Assembly (NCBI RefSeq): GCF_033344935.1
Contig: NZ_JAWPMM010000001.1
Coordinates: 2,466,001 to 2,530,000 of the forward strand
Direction of reading: 5' to 3'
Length of the DNA stretch: 64,000 bases
Source of the DNA: Reichenbachiella sp.
GTDB lineage: Bacteria; Bacteroidota; Bacteroidia; Cytophagales; Cyclobacteriaceae
Shown in pieces: positions 9,250 to 18,384 of the stretch (the stretch's first letter is position 1; each line of letters opens with the position of its first letter). The notes under the pieces were generated by a model. That model was given only the letters and a program-made list of their open reading frames with translations. It ran no database searches and was not told the DNA's origin. Made by a program: the position numbers and the translations under genes.

Positions 9250-10709
9250 TAACTATGAATCGATTGAAAGGACTTTATATCATCATTATTTTTCTTGTTG
9301 CTTCTTGCAGTGACGAGATAGATAAAATCACTCCGCCGGCCGAGAGAAGTGAGGGGGCTATTAGCGATCTGCAGAATGAACTTACAGCTCCTGCCAATGG
9401 CTGGGTGTTAAATTATCAACCAACCCCTGAGTCGGGTATATTTTATATTCTTTTAGATTTTGAAGAAGATGGTACTGTGCATATAGAATCAGATGTGCCT
9501 GGGGACGATGATTATTTCTTTGACCAAACCATTGCCTATCGTTTGGATACAAAACTGAGCTTAGAGTTAATTTTTGAGACATACGGCGTTTTTCACTTTC
9601 TGTTTGAACAGAACGCATCCAGTTTTGGAGCTGAATTTGAATTTTACTATGTAGGGAAGGAGGGCAACAACTTACAGTTTGCAAGTAAGTCTGACAATTC
9701 TGGAGATGCGACGGTGATATCCTTAGTTCCAGCTTCAGCGAATGCCGGTGATGTATTTTCCAGAGACCTGTCGGAAAATATGTTGGCCTATGATACCATC
9801 AGTTCACTGTTTGCGGGTACCACTCAGCAAATTGCGCTTTCAGATCAAAATGTGTCTGTCTTTTGGAGCGTAAACCTTGATCAAAGAAGCATCAACCTAC
9901 GAAGTGCAGCAGTTGGTTTGACCAATGCTGAAATTGTTTCCAATGATAATTCTGTATTGTTAGATCAAACCTCTGGCTATGGTTTTTTTGATGGCAAGTT
10001 GGTACTATCGAATCCTTTCAGTTTTAGCTTGGCAGGGAAGAGCTACAGTTTTTCAGAAATGAGCCTGACTAATTTTTCAGAAACTGGAGATCCTATGTGT
10101 TCAGGAGGTGCTACAATGTCTCCGGTATATACAGGCTCGGCTACCGGACTGGGTAATGCGACGATGTACAAAACTTTATTTGATATTAAGGGCTTGGATT
10201 TTCAACCTATGGAAGATAGCCCTTACAGTGTTAATGTTTTTTTTGTAGCTGATGCAGATGGATTTTCTTTATCTCAAAGTGGTTCTATCAATGAGTATTT
10301 TCCTTCGGCAACGGGATTTGCTTTTAATTATGGATACTTAGATAGTGATAGTGCTTATTATTCATGCAGTGTTGACTCCTTGGTACAACCTGAGTATGCT
10401 ACTGGTCTTTATTATGAAGATGACAACGGCAATTCGAGAATAGCACTAAGGAAATTTGATGTGCTTAGCGCAACGGAGAACAAAGTCGAGATTCAATTTA
10501 CTTCTAACGCTGATCCTGCTGATGATTATTACCCCTGTGATCTTACTACAGAAGAAAGAGATAATCTGGAGTCTATTACAGACGAGATATTTGGAACTGG
10601 TGGAGGAGAGGTTTATTCACTCTATTATCCTGTGCCTTCTCAACCAGATTTAACTGTATTTTCGCTATATAATCCTTGTAATAATTACGAATTCTTACTG
10701 GTACAATAG
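9246..10709 (+). CDS. DUF4302-like lipoprotein
   Basis: A 487-residue protein with a lipoprotein signal (FLVASC). Residues 30-75 read ISDLQNELTAPANGWVLNYQP and then a F-Y-I-L-L-D-F-E-E-D-G segment, the hallmark start of the DUF4302 family. These lipoproteins are usually encoded next to SusC/SusD pairs and the zinc metallohydrolase above. The start overlaps the previous stop (ATGA), so it is translationally coupled and is the last gene of the locus. Biochemical function is not known; a surface-exposed binding role for the imported substrate is an inference from context. Confidence 0.8.
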   Translation: MITMNRLKGLYIIIIFLVASCSDEIDKITPPAERSEGAISDLQNELTAPANGWVLNYQPTPESGIFYILLDFEEDGTVHIESDVPGDDDYFFDQTIAYRLDTKLSLELIFETYGVFHFLFEQNASSFGAEFEFYYVGKEGNNLQFASKSDNSGDATVISLVPASANAGDVFSRDLSENMLAYDTISSLFAGTTQQIALSDQNVSVFWSVNLDQRSINLRSAAVGLTNAEIVSNDNSVLLDQTSGYGFFDGKLVLSNPFSFSLAGKSYSFSEMSLTNFSETGDPMCSGGATMSPVYTGSATGLGNATMYKTLFDIKGLDFQPMEDSPYSVNVFFVADADGFSLSQSGSINEYFPSATGFAFNYGYLDSDSAYYSCSVDSLVQPEYATGLYYEDDNGNSRIALRKFDVLSATENKVEIQFTSNADPADDYYPCDLTTEERDNLESITDEIFGTGGGEVYSLYYPVPSQPDLTVFSLYNPCNNYEFLLVQ

Positions 10710-10714
10710 CCGAA

Positions 10715-12631
10715 TTAAGCCAATTCGAATTGTACAGTGAATTTAGTTCCTTCTCCTAGTTCACTTTCGTACCAGATTTTTCCATTCATCTGTTCTACGT
10801 ATTTTTTGACAATAGAAAGTCCTAATCCAGTAGATACTTCATTCGCTGTGGGTTTCGCGCTTAAGGTTTGAAACTTCTTGAAAATTTTGTTTTTATCATC
10901 TTCTGTTAAGCCGGGTCCCTGGTCTTGTACGCTTAACTGCACAGATTTACCCACTACGTTCAGTTGCAAAGTTATGGTTGTGTCAGGGTTGGAAAACTTC
11001 ACCGCATTTGAAACTAAATTTTCAAGTACCTGATGCAGGTGAATATCATCGCCTAGGATGATACATGCCTTTTCACTGATTTCGCCTTTGATAGTTATAT
11101 TTTTAGCCCGAGCGGTAGAATTGAAACTAGTGATTGTGTCATTCATTACCTTAACAATGTTCACCCGCTCCTTATTGGCAGTTTTAGGCGTTGTGCTCAA
11201 AGCTTCTACGTTCAATATTTTACTGATCATCGAAAGGATTCGATCAGATTCACTCTTAATTAGATTGAGTGTGTGGTTTTCTGATGCACCAAATTCTTGA
11301 TGTTCGGATTGGTGAATTTCGGTAAGTCCTTTGATATTGTTAATTGGAGCACGCAAATCATGAGATAGTATCCTAATCAAATTGTTTTTCTCATTGTTGA
11401 TGTCTATGAGATCATTGTTGTGTTTGTAGGCTCTTTCTTTTTGATCCTCAATCTGAGCATTAAGCTTTTTGCGTTCATTGCTAGACCAAAAAGCAATAAT
11501 AGCTACCGTTAGGAACAGAAGGCAGGCCACAACAGCCAGGGTGATTATCGCTCGCTGTCGTTCAATAATCACCTGGTTCAATCGAGTTTGTTCTCTAAGG
11601 TATTTGGTTTCTACCTCCGCTTTTTCAGTTTGATATTGAGCATGTAGAGATTCTATTTTTCTAGTATTTTCTTCATTGAAGATGGAATCCTTGGTTGCTA
11701 CATAAAGCTTGAAATAATTTAAAGCTTGATTGTAGTTGTTTGATTTTTCTGAGATCTCGGATAACAACTGGAGCGCCTGCGACTGATTGCTTTTCAAGCC
11801 ATGAGCCTCATTGAGTGTCATGCTTTTTTGAATAAATGCTTTCGCTTTTACAGTGTTATTTTTCATTATGTGGCAGCGGGCTATATTGATATAGCTGAGA
11901 CTCAATGTGCTGGTATGATTGAGTCTTTTGACATTAATTAAGTTTTCAGTCAAAAGACTTAGAGCCTTATCAGGAAGGTTGGTTTTAATGTATAACTCGG
12001 CCATATCCACATTTGAGATAACCATACCCTCCAAGTCGTTCATTTTTGTACGAAGCTCTTGAGCCTGTCTGTAGTATTCCTCGGCTTTTGAATATTGTTC
12101 AAGTCCAACAAGTGATCGGCCGATGTTCAAATAACAATAAGCCATGATGTTGCCGTCGTTGATGATTTTGGCATTCTCCAACGCACGTTGGAAATAGTCT
12201 ATGGCTCCTTGGTAGTTGGTTTGAAAAATATAGATGTTACCAATATTGATAAGGGTATAACTGATCTCCTGTAAATCTTTTGAGTATTCAGATGATTTTA
12301 AGGCTTCAAAAAACAATTCTAGTGCCTTCGAATAATTACTTCGATTCCTGTAGGCAATCCCAAGGTAATTGAGGCTGTGGTTAATTCCATTGAGGTAACT
12401 CATTTCGCGTGAAAGCCAGAGCGCCTGCTGTGCAAAATGAATAGAGGAGTCAATGTCGATGTTTCGATAACCCCAACTGATTTGATTATAAATATCAACA
12501 AGCGTACTGTCCGATGAAGTAATGGATAGCGATTTTAAACTGTCAATTTTGGAAAGTGCTGGCGTTGATTGTGCTACACTCATTGTCGTACCGATCCCAG
12601 CAAAGAAAGACAGTAAAAGTAAAAGTCTCAT
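10715..12631 (-). CDS. TPR-domain sensor histidine kinase
   Basis: A 638-residue membrane kinase. A signal peptide (ending SVAQ) leads to a periplasmic array of about six tetratricopeptide repeats (about residues 40-330; e.g. ALNYLGIAYRNRSNYSKALE). A coiled coil and a single transmembrane helix near residues 358-382 follow. The cytoplasmic part has the H-box LSHDLRAPINNIKG (His about 422), the N-box NLVSNAVKFSN and the G-boxes DQGPGL and TGLGLSIVKKY. This layout is common in Bacteroidota. It converges with the DUF4302 gene with only 5 bp between stops. No response regulator is adjacent, so its partner is unknown. Confidence 0.93.
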   Translation of the reverse strand: MRLLLLLSFFAGIGTTMSVAQSTPALSKIDSLKSLSITSSDSTLVDIYNQISWGYRNIDIDSSIHFAQQALWLSREMSYLNGINHSLNYLGIAYRNRSNYSKALELFFEALKSSEYSKDLQEISYTLINIGNIYIFQTNYQGAIDYFQRALENAKIINDGNIMAYCYLNIGRSLVGLEQYSKAEEYYRQAQELRTKMNDLEGMVISNVDMAELYIKTNLPDKALSLLTENLINVKRLNHTSTLSLSYINIARCHIMKNNTVKAKAFIQKSMTLNEAHGLKSNQSQALQLLSEISEKSNNYNQALNYFKLYVATKDSIFNEENTRKIESLHAQYQTEKAEVETKYLREQTRLNQVIIERQRAIITLAVVACLLFLTVAIIAFWSSNERKKLNAQIEDQKERAYKHNNDLIDINNEKNNLIRILSHDLRAPINNIKGLTEIHQSEHQEFGASENHTLNLIKSESDRILSMISKILNVEALSTTPKTANKERVNIVKVMNDTITSFNSTARAKNITIKGEISEKACIILGDDIHLHQVLENLVSNAVKFSNPDTTITLQLNVVGKSVQLSVQDQGPGLTEDDKNKIFKKFQTLSAKPTANEVSTGLGLSIVKKYVEQMNGKIWYESELGEGTKFTVQFELA

Positions 12632-12746
12632 TTTATTGAATTAACGAATAACCTTAAATATGGGGTGAAAAGGTGGAGTAAATTAATCAAATTTATCTGA
12701 CAAGTATGCTTCTCATTTTATTCTAAACACTTAGTGTTTCAATTAA

Positions 12747-12776
12747 TTTGTTCCTTCAGGTAGATTTGTAAATTTG
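12747..12776 (+). promoter_or_regulatory. Bacteroidota-type promoter for the class V aminotransferase
   Basis: TTTG at 12747-12750 is followed after 18 bp by TAAATTTG at 12769-12776, which fits the Bacteroidota -33/-7 consensus (TTTG, about 19 bp, TAnnTTTG). The -7 box ends 22 bp before the ATG. A second overlapping TAGATTTG lies at 12761-12768. Confidence 0.6.
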
Positions 12777-12798
12777 CAGTCCAAACAACACTGATCCA

Positions 12799-14244
12799 AT
12801 GAATTTCGATGAGATAAGAAAAAATGTCGTTGGCTGCGGCCAATCATTCGACACGCCTTTTGGTAGCTTTGATATGTTATATGCCGACTGGGTAGCTAGT
12901 GGTAGATTGTATGCACCTATCGAAGAGGCTATTACTAAAAAATTTGGTCCATGGGTAGCCAACACTCATTCTTATTCCAATAAAACAGGTAGTCTGATGA
13001 CTACAGCCTATAACCAAGCGAAGCAAATAATAAGAGAACATGTAAATGCTTCTGAAAATGACATGCTCGTGCTCACAGGATCTGGTATGACAGGAGGTGT
13101 TGTACGACTTCAGCAAATTCTTGGACTCTGCAAGCATCAAAACACCCCTGAGCTTGAAGAGTCGGATAGGCCGATTGTGTTTATTACCCACATGGAGCAT
13201 CATTCTCATCATGTCTCATGGATGGAGACTGTGGCGGATGTAGTCATTGTTCCACCCGGACAAGATTTGAAAATAGATCTAGATCTGCTGCAAGCTGAAA
13301 TAGATAAATATGCTGATCGGAAACTGAAAATAGGAGCCTTTACGGCAGGGTCGAATGTAACTGGTGTAATTACTCCAATTCATGAAATGGCAGAAGTGAT
13401 GCATAAGAATGGAGGGTATTGTTTTGTAGACTATGCGGCTACTGCTCCGTATGTGGCTATGGATATGCATCCAAAAAATGATCTTCAAGCCCTGGACGCC
13501 ATATACTTTTCGCCTCATAAGTTTTTAGGCGGGCCTGGTGCATGTGGTGTTATGCTTTTTAACAAAAAGATTTATACAGGTAAATCATGTGTCCCTGGTG
13601 GAGGCAACGTAACCTGGACAAACCCATGGGGAGAGTATGGATTTACTTCTAACGACGAAGCCAAAGAAGACGGAGGTACACCAGGATTTCTTCAAGCGAT
13701 TCGAGCGGCATTAGCGATTAAGCTCAAAGAAAAAATGGGAATCGCTAATATTGAGAGAAGAGAGGAAGAGTTGGTTTCCAAAGCATTTGAAAAGATGAAC
13801 CAAATCGAAGGTGTTCGAATTGTAGGAGAGCAAGAATCCAAGCGTATTGGCGTGGTGTCATTCAATATTGATGACATACACTACAATGCTGTGGTCAGAA
13901 TTATGAATGACCGATTTGGAGTTCAAATTAGAGGCGGATGGGCATGCGCTAGTACGTACTGTCATTATTTGTTTGAGCTTGATCAATCACAGTCAAAAAG
14001 ACTCACCGATGGAATTGATAGTCAAAACCTTACTGGGAAGCCTGGTTGGGCTAGAATGTCTCTACATCCAACCATGACTGATAAGCAATTAGATTATGCA
14101 TTAGAGGCGATCGAATATATTGCCAAAAACAAGCAAAAGCTAAAAGAGGAGTACGTCTACGATGTAAAGACCAATGATTTCACGTTACAAAAGAAGGCTG
14201 TGGACAATAATGATAAGCAAGCAGCAGAAATGTTTGTGCTATAA
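12799..14244 (+). CDS. Class V aminotransferase-fold PLP enzyme (cysteine desulfurase-like)
   Basis: A 481-residue fold-type I PLP enzyme. It has a phosphate-binding glycine-rich stretch (TGSGMTGGV), a Glu/His region (THMEHHSH), an Asp-containing VDYAATAPY segment that should hold the PLP ring nitrogen, and a Schiff-base lysine in YFSPHKFLGGPG. The C-terminal region RGGWACASTYCHY has cysteines near the position of the SufS/selenocysteine lyase catalytic Cys. It belongs to the class V aminotransferase/cysteine desulfurase superfamily, but it stands alone without suf or isc genes. The substrate therefore cannot be named: cysteine desulfuration, selenocysteine lysis or another beta-elimination are all possible. 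Confidence 0.85.
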   Translation: MNFDEIRKNVVGCGQSFDTPFGSFDMLYADWVASGRLYAPIEEAITKKFGPWVANTHSYSNKTGSLMTTAYNQAKQIIREHVNASENDMLVLTGSGMTGGVVRLQQILGLCKHQNTPELEESDRPIVFITHMEHHSHHVSWMETVADVVIVPPGQDLKIDLDLLQAEIDKYADRKLKIGAFTAGSNVTGVITPIHEMAEVMHKNGGYCFVDYAATAPYVAMDMHPKNDLQALDAIYFSPHKFLGGPGACGVMLFNKKIYTGKSCVPGGGNVTWTNPWGEYGFTSNDEAKEDGGTPGFLQAIRAALAIKLKEKMGIANIERREEELVSKAFEKMNQIEGVRIVGEQESKRIGVVSFNIDDIHYNAVVRIMNDRFGVQIRGGWACASTYCHYLFELDQSQSKRLTDGIDSQNLTGKPGWARMSLHPTMTDKQLDYALEAIEYIAKNKQKLKEEYVYDVKTNDFTLQKKAVDNNDKQAAEMFVL

Positions 14245-14246
14245 AT

Positions 14247-14274
14247 AAAAAGGGACGCTTGCTTAAGGCGTCCC
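14247..14274 (-). terminator. Intrinsic terminator for the sigma/anti-sigma operon
   Basis: Arms GGGACGC (14252-14258) and GCGTCCC (14268-14274) form a GC-rich stem. On the minus strand it is followed by a T-rich run (complement of 14245-14251), so it is best placed to stop the minus-strand operon that ends at 14302. It may also act on the plus-strand aminotransferase transcript, which lacks the T tract. Confidence 0.7.
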
Positions 14275-14301
14275 AGACTATACTTGAAATTATAATTTAG
14301 A

Positions 14302-15723
14302 CTAGCTAGCGTCTTTTATTTGAATCTGTTCTAAAGCCTGGCTTTCGCTAATCCTACCTGCATCTAGATCCAAAAGAGTTTTTTGTTTTATCAACACATT
14401 GATTTCGTTTGGAATGTCACAGTTATTACATTCTGTAAGGATGATCTGAAAAAGTATAGCTTCATCTGCTTCCAGACTTTTAATTGTCTTGCCATAGTCT
14501 ATCACATTCTTCTTAAAATCATTGATAAACTGCGGGTACAAATCCATCACCGCCTTGTTTCTCTCTGCACGAGTTAAATTGCTCTTTCGTTGAGTAGGCA
14601 TTCGATAACTGTCTCTTCCTGTAGAAATAGAAGAATACATTTTCATTCTATAAATGACGCCAAAACTTTTTAGTCTCTCATAAGAAATGGGGGATGAGGT
14701 ATAGTATGTTGTGGCCAAGTCTGTTTTGTAAAGCCTTTGAAAAATGCTTGAAAACAATTCTAAATCTGCAGCAGCTTTTTCCTCTCCTTTACTTTCAATG
14801 AAATTGATTCTATTTTCAAAGGTTGCTCTGGAGATCCTCCCTGCTTTGAAATCTGCTATATTCCTTCTGGATGTTGAGGCACTAAATTTTCCTCCTTGGT
14901 TGGAAGAGTTGTAGAGTACGGCACCAAATCCCTGAGGACCACCTTTTGTAACGAGCATAATTTGTTCATCGTCGTTGAGTTGGCCGATGAGGTCTGCATA
15001 GTCTGTTAGGAAAGTCACCATGACTTGTCTGTACAGCGGTTTTAAGTCTTCAAAATCCTTTTGATATCCTCTAGTAGCGTAACTGTAGCCTTTGTCGTCT
15101 TCGTCATCGTCATCATCATTAGAGTTACTGTACGAGTAGCGGTAGGTGTATTCGTCATCACTATCAATCACTACTCTGTTGACCTCTTGATACTCAATTC
15201 GTTTTATCTCTTCTTTTTCTCTTTCCTCTTCTCGTTCGCGTCTTCTTTCCAATTGCTCCATTTGTCTTTCCAGCGCTCGTTCTTTCTCTTCCAAGGCACG
15301 TTGCTGTTCTCGAAGCATTCTTTCATTTTCTCTTTCAATAATTTCAGATTGACGCTCAATTTCCTCTGCCTGTCGGGCCAGCATTTCTGCCTGCATTTCA
15401 AGTTCTACCATATCGTCCACATCGATATGGAAATCCTCATCGTCTAAGACGAAAGTGAGATTGTATGAGGGGTCAAAGCTATGAGAGTAAAATTTACCTG
15501 AACTGTTTATGTCAATCATTACTCCGAAGCCAGGTATGTAGCTAGCCTCAGGGCTGGCTGAATAAAATCGACCATCGTTGGATTCACCTTTCACAAGTGA
15601 TGAGACCACGTCTTCCGCAATTTTCAGGTCTCTATCCATTTTGCTCTGATCAATATCCTGAGCTGTAAGCGTAAGACTTAGAGTCGAATATATTGTCGCT
15701 ATTAGCAAATACTTAATTTTCAT
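14302..15723 (-). CDS. Exported coiled-coil protein of an ECF sigma operon, function unknown
   Basis: A 473-residue protein with a signal peptide (cleavage near TLTAQ, residue 22). A strongly charged heptad-rich coiled coil at about residues 105-185 is dominated by Glu, Arg, Gln and Met. A very acidic stretch follows (five Asp in a row, near residue 205), then a helical C-terminal domain of about 250 residues. I do not recognise a family. It is the third gene of the operon with an ECF sigma factor and its membrane anti-sigma factor, 8 bp after the latter, so it is a candidate periplasmic sensor or effector of that switch. The Asp/Glu-rich tract could bind cations, which is speculation. Confidence 0.75.
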   Translation of the reverse strand: MKIKYLLIATIYSTLSLTLTAQDIDQSKMDRDLKIAEDVVSSLVKGESNDGRFYSASPEASYIPGFGVMIDINSSGKFYSHSFDPSYNLTFVLDDEDFHIDVDDMVELEMQAEMLARQAEEIERQSEIIERENERMLREQQRALEEKERALERQMEQLERRREREEEREKEEIKRIEYQEVNRVVIDSDDEYTYRYSYSNSNDDDDDEDDKGYSYATRGYQKDFEDLKPLYRQVMVTFLTDYADLIGQLNDDEQIMLVTKGGPQGFGAVLYNSSNQGGKFSASTSRRNIADFKAGRISRATFENRINFIESKGEEKAAADLELFSSIFQRLYKTDLATTYYTSSPISYERLKSFGVIYRMKMYSSISTGRDSYRMPTQRKSNLTRAERNKAVMDLYPQFINDFKKNVIDYGKTIKSLEADEAILFQIILTECNNCDIPNEINVLIKQKTLLDLDAGRISESQALEQIQIKDAS

Positions 15724-15731
15724 ACTTGTAC

Positions 15732-16568
15732 TTATTTACTTTGAGTTTTAACCATGTCATACAGGCTGGCTAGCAATTGATCTTGTTCTAATTGCTTGAC
15801 ATCCTGAGTGTTTTGTATTTTGCTCAAGCTAGTCTCAATCAAACGCATGTCGTAGTTCCTTTGGTTTTGATAAAACTCATTGAAATCCGCCATGACTGTT
15901 TTTACATATTTCTTTTGTTTTTCAGTGGACACTGTAAAGAAGTTCTGGATAATCTCCTTGTTTTCATTATTCAATTGTGCCACGTATTGCTGCATGAGCT
16001 GACCAGTACCAGCTGAATGGCTTTTCATCATACTTGTCATCAGTGCTATGTTCTTCTGATCTTGGTTTTCCATTTCGGAAGTCAATTGCGTTTGAACAGC
16101 AGCAATTTTTTGATCTGTAGTAGATTCGTAGTCATCCATTACCTCGCTCATCCAGGCTTTTACATTTTCCTTGTTTAATTCTTCGTCTGGCAAGGGCGTA
16201 AGTTCCCCAAACCCAATTTGCAATCCTTGGGCAGAATTCGAGATGTTGAAATTCAATAACGCAGCTGATATCAATAATAAACTCAAACCTGCAGCTATTG
16301 AGCCTACCCATCTAAAGGCCTCTGACTGAAAGAAGGAAATAGATTGTTGACCTTCATTAAAAACAAAAGTGGGGGGGATGATCTCCTTGTCCTCAAGTGT
16401 GCCGAGCGCATGTCTAGTGGCCTGCATACTCTGCATCTCTGCCTTAAGCTCTGGGTGCTCTTCCAGTAAGCTTTCTACTTCTTTGATCTCCTCTTTAGGC
16501 AATTCACCATACAAATAGTCGATGATCTTTGCCTCATCAATTTTATTTTCCATCATGGTATGATTCAT
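15732..16568 (-). CDS. Membrane anti-sigma factor
   Basis: A 278-residue protein with a cytoplasmic N-terminal anti-sigma-like helical region (IIDYLYGELPKEEIKEVESLL, residues 15-35), no HCC zinc motif, one transmembrane helix at about 86-108, and about 170 residues of helical, Gln/Met/Asn-rich periplasmic domain. The start overlaps the end of the ECF sigma gene by 26 bp, as expected for a sigma/anti-sigma pair. It should sequester the sigma factor at the membrane until a periplasmic signal releases it. The assignment rests on architecture and gene order more than on strong sequence identity. Confidence 0.82.
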   Translation of the reverse strand: MNHTMMENKIDEAKIIDYLYGELPKEEIKEVESLLEEHPELKAEMQSMQATRHALGTLEDKEIIPPTFVFNEGQQSISFFQSEAFRWVGSIAAGLSLLLISAALLNFNISNSAQGLQIGFGELTPLPDEELNKENVKAWMSEVMDDYESTTDQKIAAVQTQLTSEMENQDQKNIALMTSMMKSHSAGTGQLMQQYVAQLNNENKEIIQNFFTVSTEKQKKYVKTVMADFNEFYQNQRNYDMRLIETSLSKIQNTQDVKQLEQDQLLASLYDMVKTQSK

Positions 16569-17157
16569 TAAATGCTCTACTCTTTTCTAATATTTTTTTC
16601 AAGTGGCTCAATCCGTAATACAATCTTGATTTCACCGTATTTTCTGAAACGTTCAATATTTCTGCGATTTCTCTAAATTTCAACCCTTCATATTCCTTCA
16701 TAATCAAAACCGCTTTTTGCTCTTCACCCAATTCGTTGATTGCTTCGGTGACTATGTCGCTCATTTCTGATTTGACATAATCGGATTCGGGGCTACTGGT
16801 TTGTTCTTGTTTGTATTTAACCTCGCTGACCTCATCTGAAGAAATAAACATTTTGGATAATCGGCCGAATTTTCGATCTTCTTCACGGCACTGGTTCAAA
16901 GCAATGACATATATCCAGGACTTGAATTTTTCAATTTCTTTCAATTGCCCCAAATGGTCAAATACCTTTATAAAGGTTTTTTGTGTTGCCTCCGTTGCCA
17001 GATCATGATCATTGAAATATTTAAGAGAAAAATTATAAATTCTCTTGTGCCAGAGACTCACCAGCTTATTAAATGCTCCCTTGTCACCAAGTTTGGCACG
17101 ATCAATGATGTTCTCCGAATGATTCATCGCAATGTCTAGCAATGTCGCGGTACTCAT
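16543..17157 (-). CDS. ECF-type RNA polymerase sigma-70 factor
   Basis: A 204-residue sigma factor with region 2 (DKGAFNKLVSLWHKRIYNFSLKYFNDHDLATEATQKTF as the core, and FKSWIYVIALNQC) and region 4 (LGEEQKAVLIMKEYEGLKFREIAEILNVSENTVKSRLYYGL, a helix-turn-helix). There is no region 1 or 3, which defines the ECF class. ATG 17157 is the longest start; ATG 17127 (MNHSEN) is an alternative. It is the first gene of the operon with the anti-sigma factor and the exported coiled-coil protein. The regulon is unknown. Confidence 0.95.
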   Translation of the reverse strand: MSTATLLDIAMNHSENIIDRAKLGDKGAFNKLVSLWHKRIYNFSLKYFNDHDLATEATQKTFIKVFDHLGQLKEIEKFKSWIYVIALNQCREEDRKFGRLSKMFISSDEVSEVKYKQEQTSSPESDYVKSEMSDIVTEAINELGEEQKAVLIMKEYEGLKFREIAEILNVSENTVKSRLYYGLSHLKKILEKSRAFNESYHDGK

Positions 17158-17258
17158 AAATACTTAATCGGTTAATTATGCGTTTCGGTATTATGATGAA
17201 GGTGACATCAGAAAAGTTTTAATTATTTGTAAAAAGATACCTATTAAAATTAATAATT

Positions 17259-18317
17259 GTGAGAAATGTCAGTTTGCTTTTGATTTTGACTGTTTTTATG
17301 TGGTCATGTATTGAGGAAGAAGCTAAAGAGAATGTAGTTGCAGAATTTCCAGAAACGTTTACTGTGGACATACCCAGCACGCTTAGTAATTCAGCAGGGT
17401 TAAGCGCCGGGCGCTTAAAGAATACTAGTGAGTCCGTTTCAGGAAATACTATTTATGGTGCGCTAAGAGAATTTATTTACGTGGGAGAAGAAGCTGCCAT
17501 GGTATTACAGAAAATAGTAACTGTGGTTGGAGTGGCACACATTGTCAATGTGGAAACTTTCACGATAGAAAGTGATGAAGATGGTAGATCTAAGACATTC
17601 ATTTTTAGTGACGGTGTGTCGTATGGAGGAGTGAACTATGCACATGAAATGATAGTAGAAGATGAAGACGGAAGTTTGGCTTTGCAGGTGGTTTGGAATA
17701 GTAACCCTGTAAAAGGAACTGCCATTTTAAATCCCTATTATATCAATAGATTGGAAGGAGAGGAGTTTATTGATACGTTCTATCGCTTGGATTATGAAGA
17801 GTCTAGTGATAATGCACAGCAGACCATGACGGTAACTATCGATGGATTTCCAAATCACGAAGAATTGAACAAGTTGAAAATGACCGTGGTGAAGGAAGGA
17901 GATATTTATGAAGTGTTTGGCAATTCAAATCATCCGAACTTGGAGTTGGTAAATGCAGATTTAGCAGTGGATAGAAACTATGCCTTTATAGCTAGAGCAG
18001 ATGATGCAAATGATATTGCTGTCGCTGAGGTGGCACTACCACTGTCCACAGTCGAAACTGCAGATGTAATGGATGACTATTCGATATATGCCGTTTTTGA
18101 TGCGGAAATAAAAAGTATAGGAATCACAGATCAGAATTTGATTGACGCCTATTTGACCAACGCCGTACCACCGGCATACTTTGATAAAACATCTGGTTTT
18201 CTTGGAGCAGGTGAAAATGTGCCAGAAGGCTTTTCTTCGGAGTTTACCGACTTATCTGATTTGTCACCTTATGTACCAAATGATGTAGCTACTTTGTCGG
18301 TAGCATTTTTGAAATAA
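17259..18317 (+). CDS. Hypothetical lipoprotein (352 aa)
   Basis: GTG start, then a short lipoprotein signal (LTVFMWSC, Cys about 17) followed by the acidic IEEEAKENV tether. The mature protein is beta-rich and acidic, with no cysteine and no motif I can name. It is divergent from the ECF sigma gene with about 100 bp between starts, so it could be a target of that sigma factor; this is only a positional argument. A good bidirectional terminator follows. Confidence 0.7.
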   Translation: MRNVSLLLILTVFMWSCIEEEAKENVVAEFPETFTVDIPSTLSNSAGLSAGRLKNTSESVSGNTIYGALREFIYVGEEAAMVLQKIVTVVGVAHIVNVETFTIESDEDGRSKTFIFSDGVSYGGVNYAHEMIVEDEDGSLALQVVWNSNPVKGTAILNPYYINRLEGEEFIDTFYRLDYEESSDNAQQTMTVTIDGFPNHEELNKLKMTVVKEGDIYEVFGNSNHPNLELVNADLAVDRNYAFIARADDANDIAVAEVALPLSTVETADVMDDYSIYAVFDAEIKSIGITDQNLIDAYLTNAVPPAYFDKTSGFLGAGENVPEGFSSEFTDLSDLSPYVPNDVATLSVAFLK

Positions 18318-18332
18318 GAAATTGTTGATCAC

Positions 18333-18364
18333 AAAAAAAGAGAGCTATTTGGCTCTCCTTTTTT
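18333..18364. terminator. Bidirectional intrinsic terminator
   Basis: GAGAGC (18340-18345) and GCTCTC (18352-18357) form a stem with a 6-nt loop, preceded by A7 and followed by C and T6. The symmetrical A/T flanks let it work for both the plus-strand lipoprotein gene and the converging minus-strand lipoprotein gene. Confidence 0.88.
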
Positions 18365-18384
18365 GCTTAATCATTTTTCAAAAA

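Noticed and set aside
15061-15447. Plus-strand open frame rich in Phe, Ser and Leu opposite the coiled-coil protein
   Set aside because: Its hydrophobic composition is the mirror of the Glu/Arg/Asp codons of the minus-strand coiled coil; no membrane protein pattern or start context supports it.
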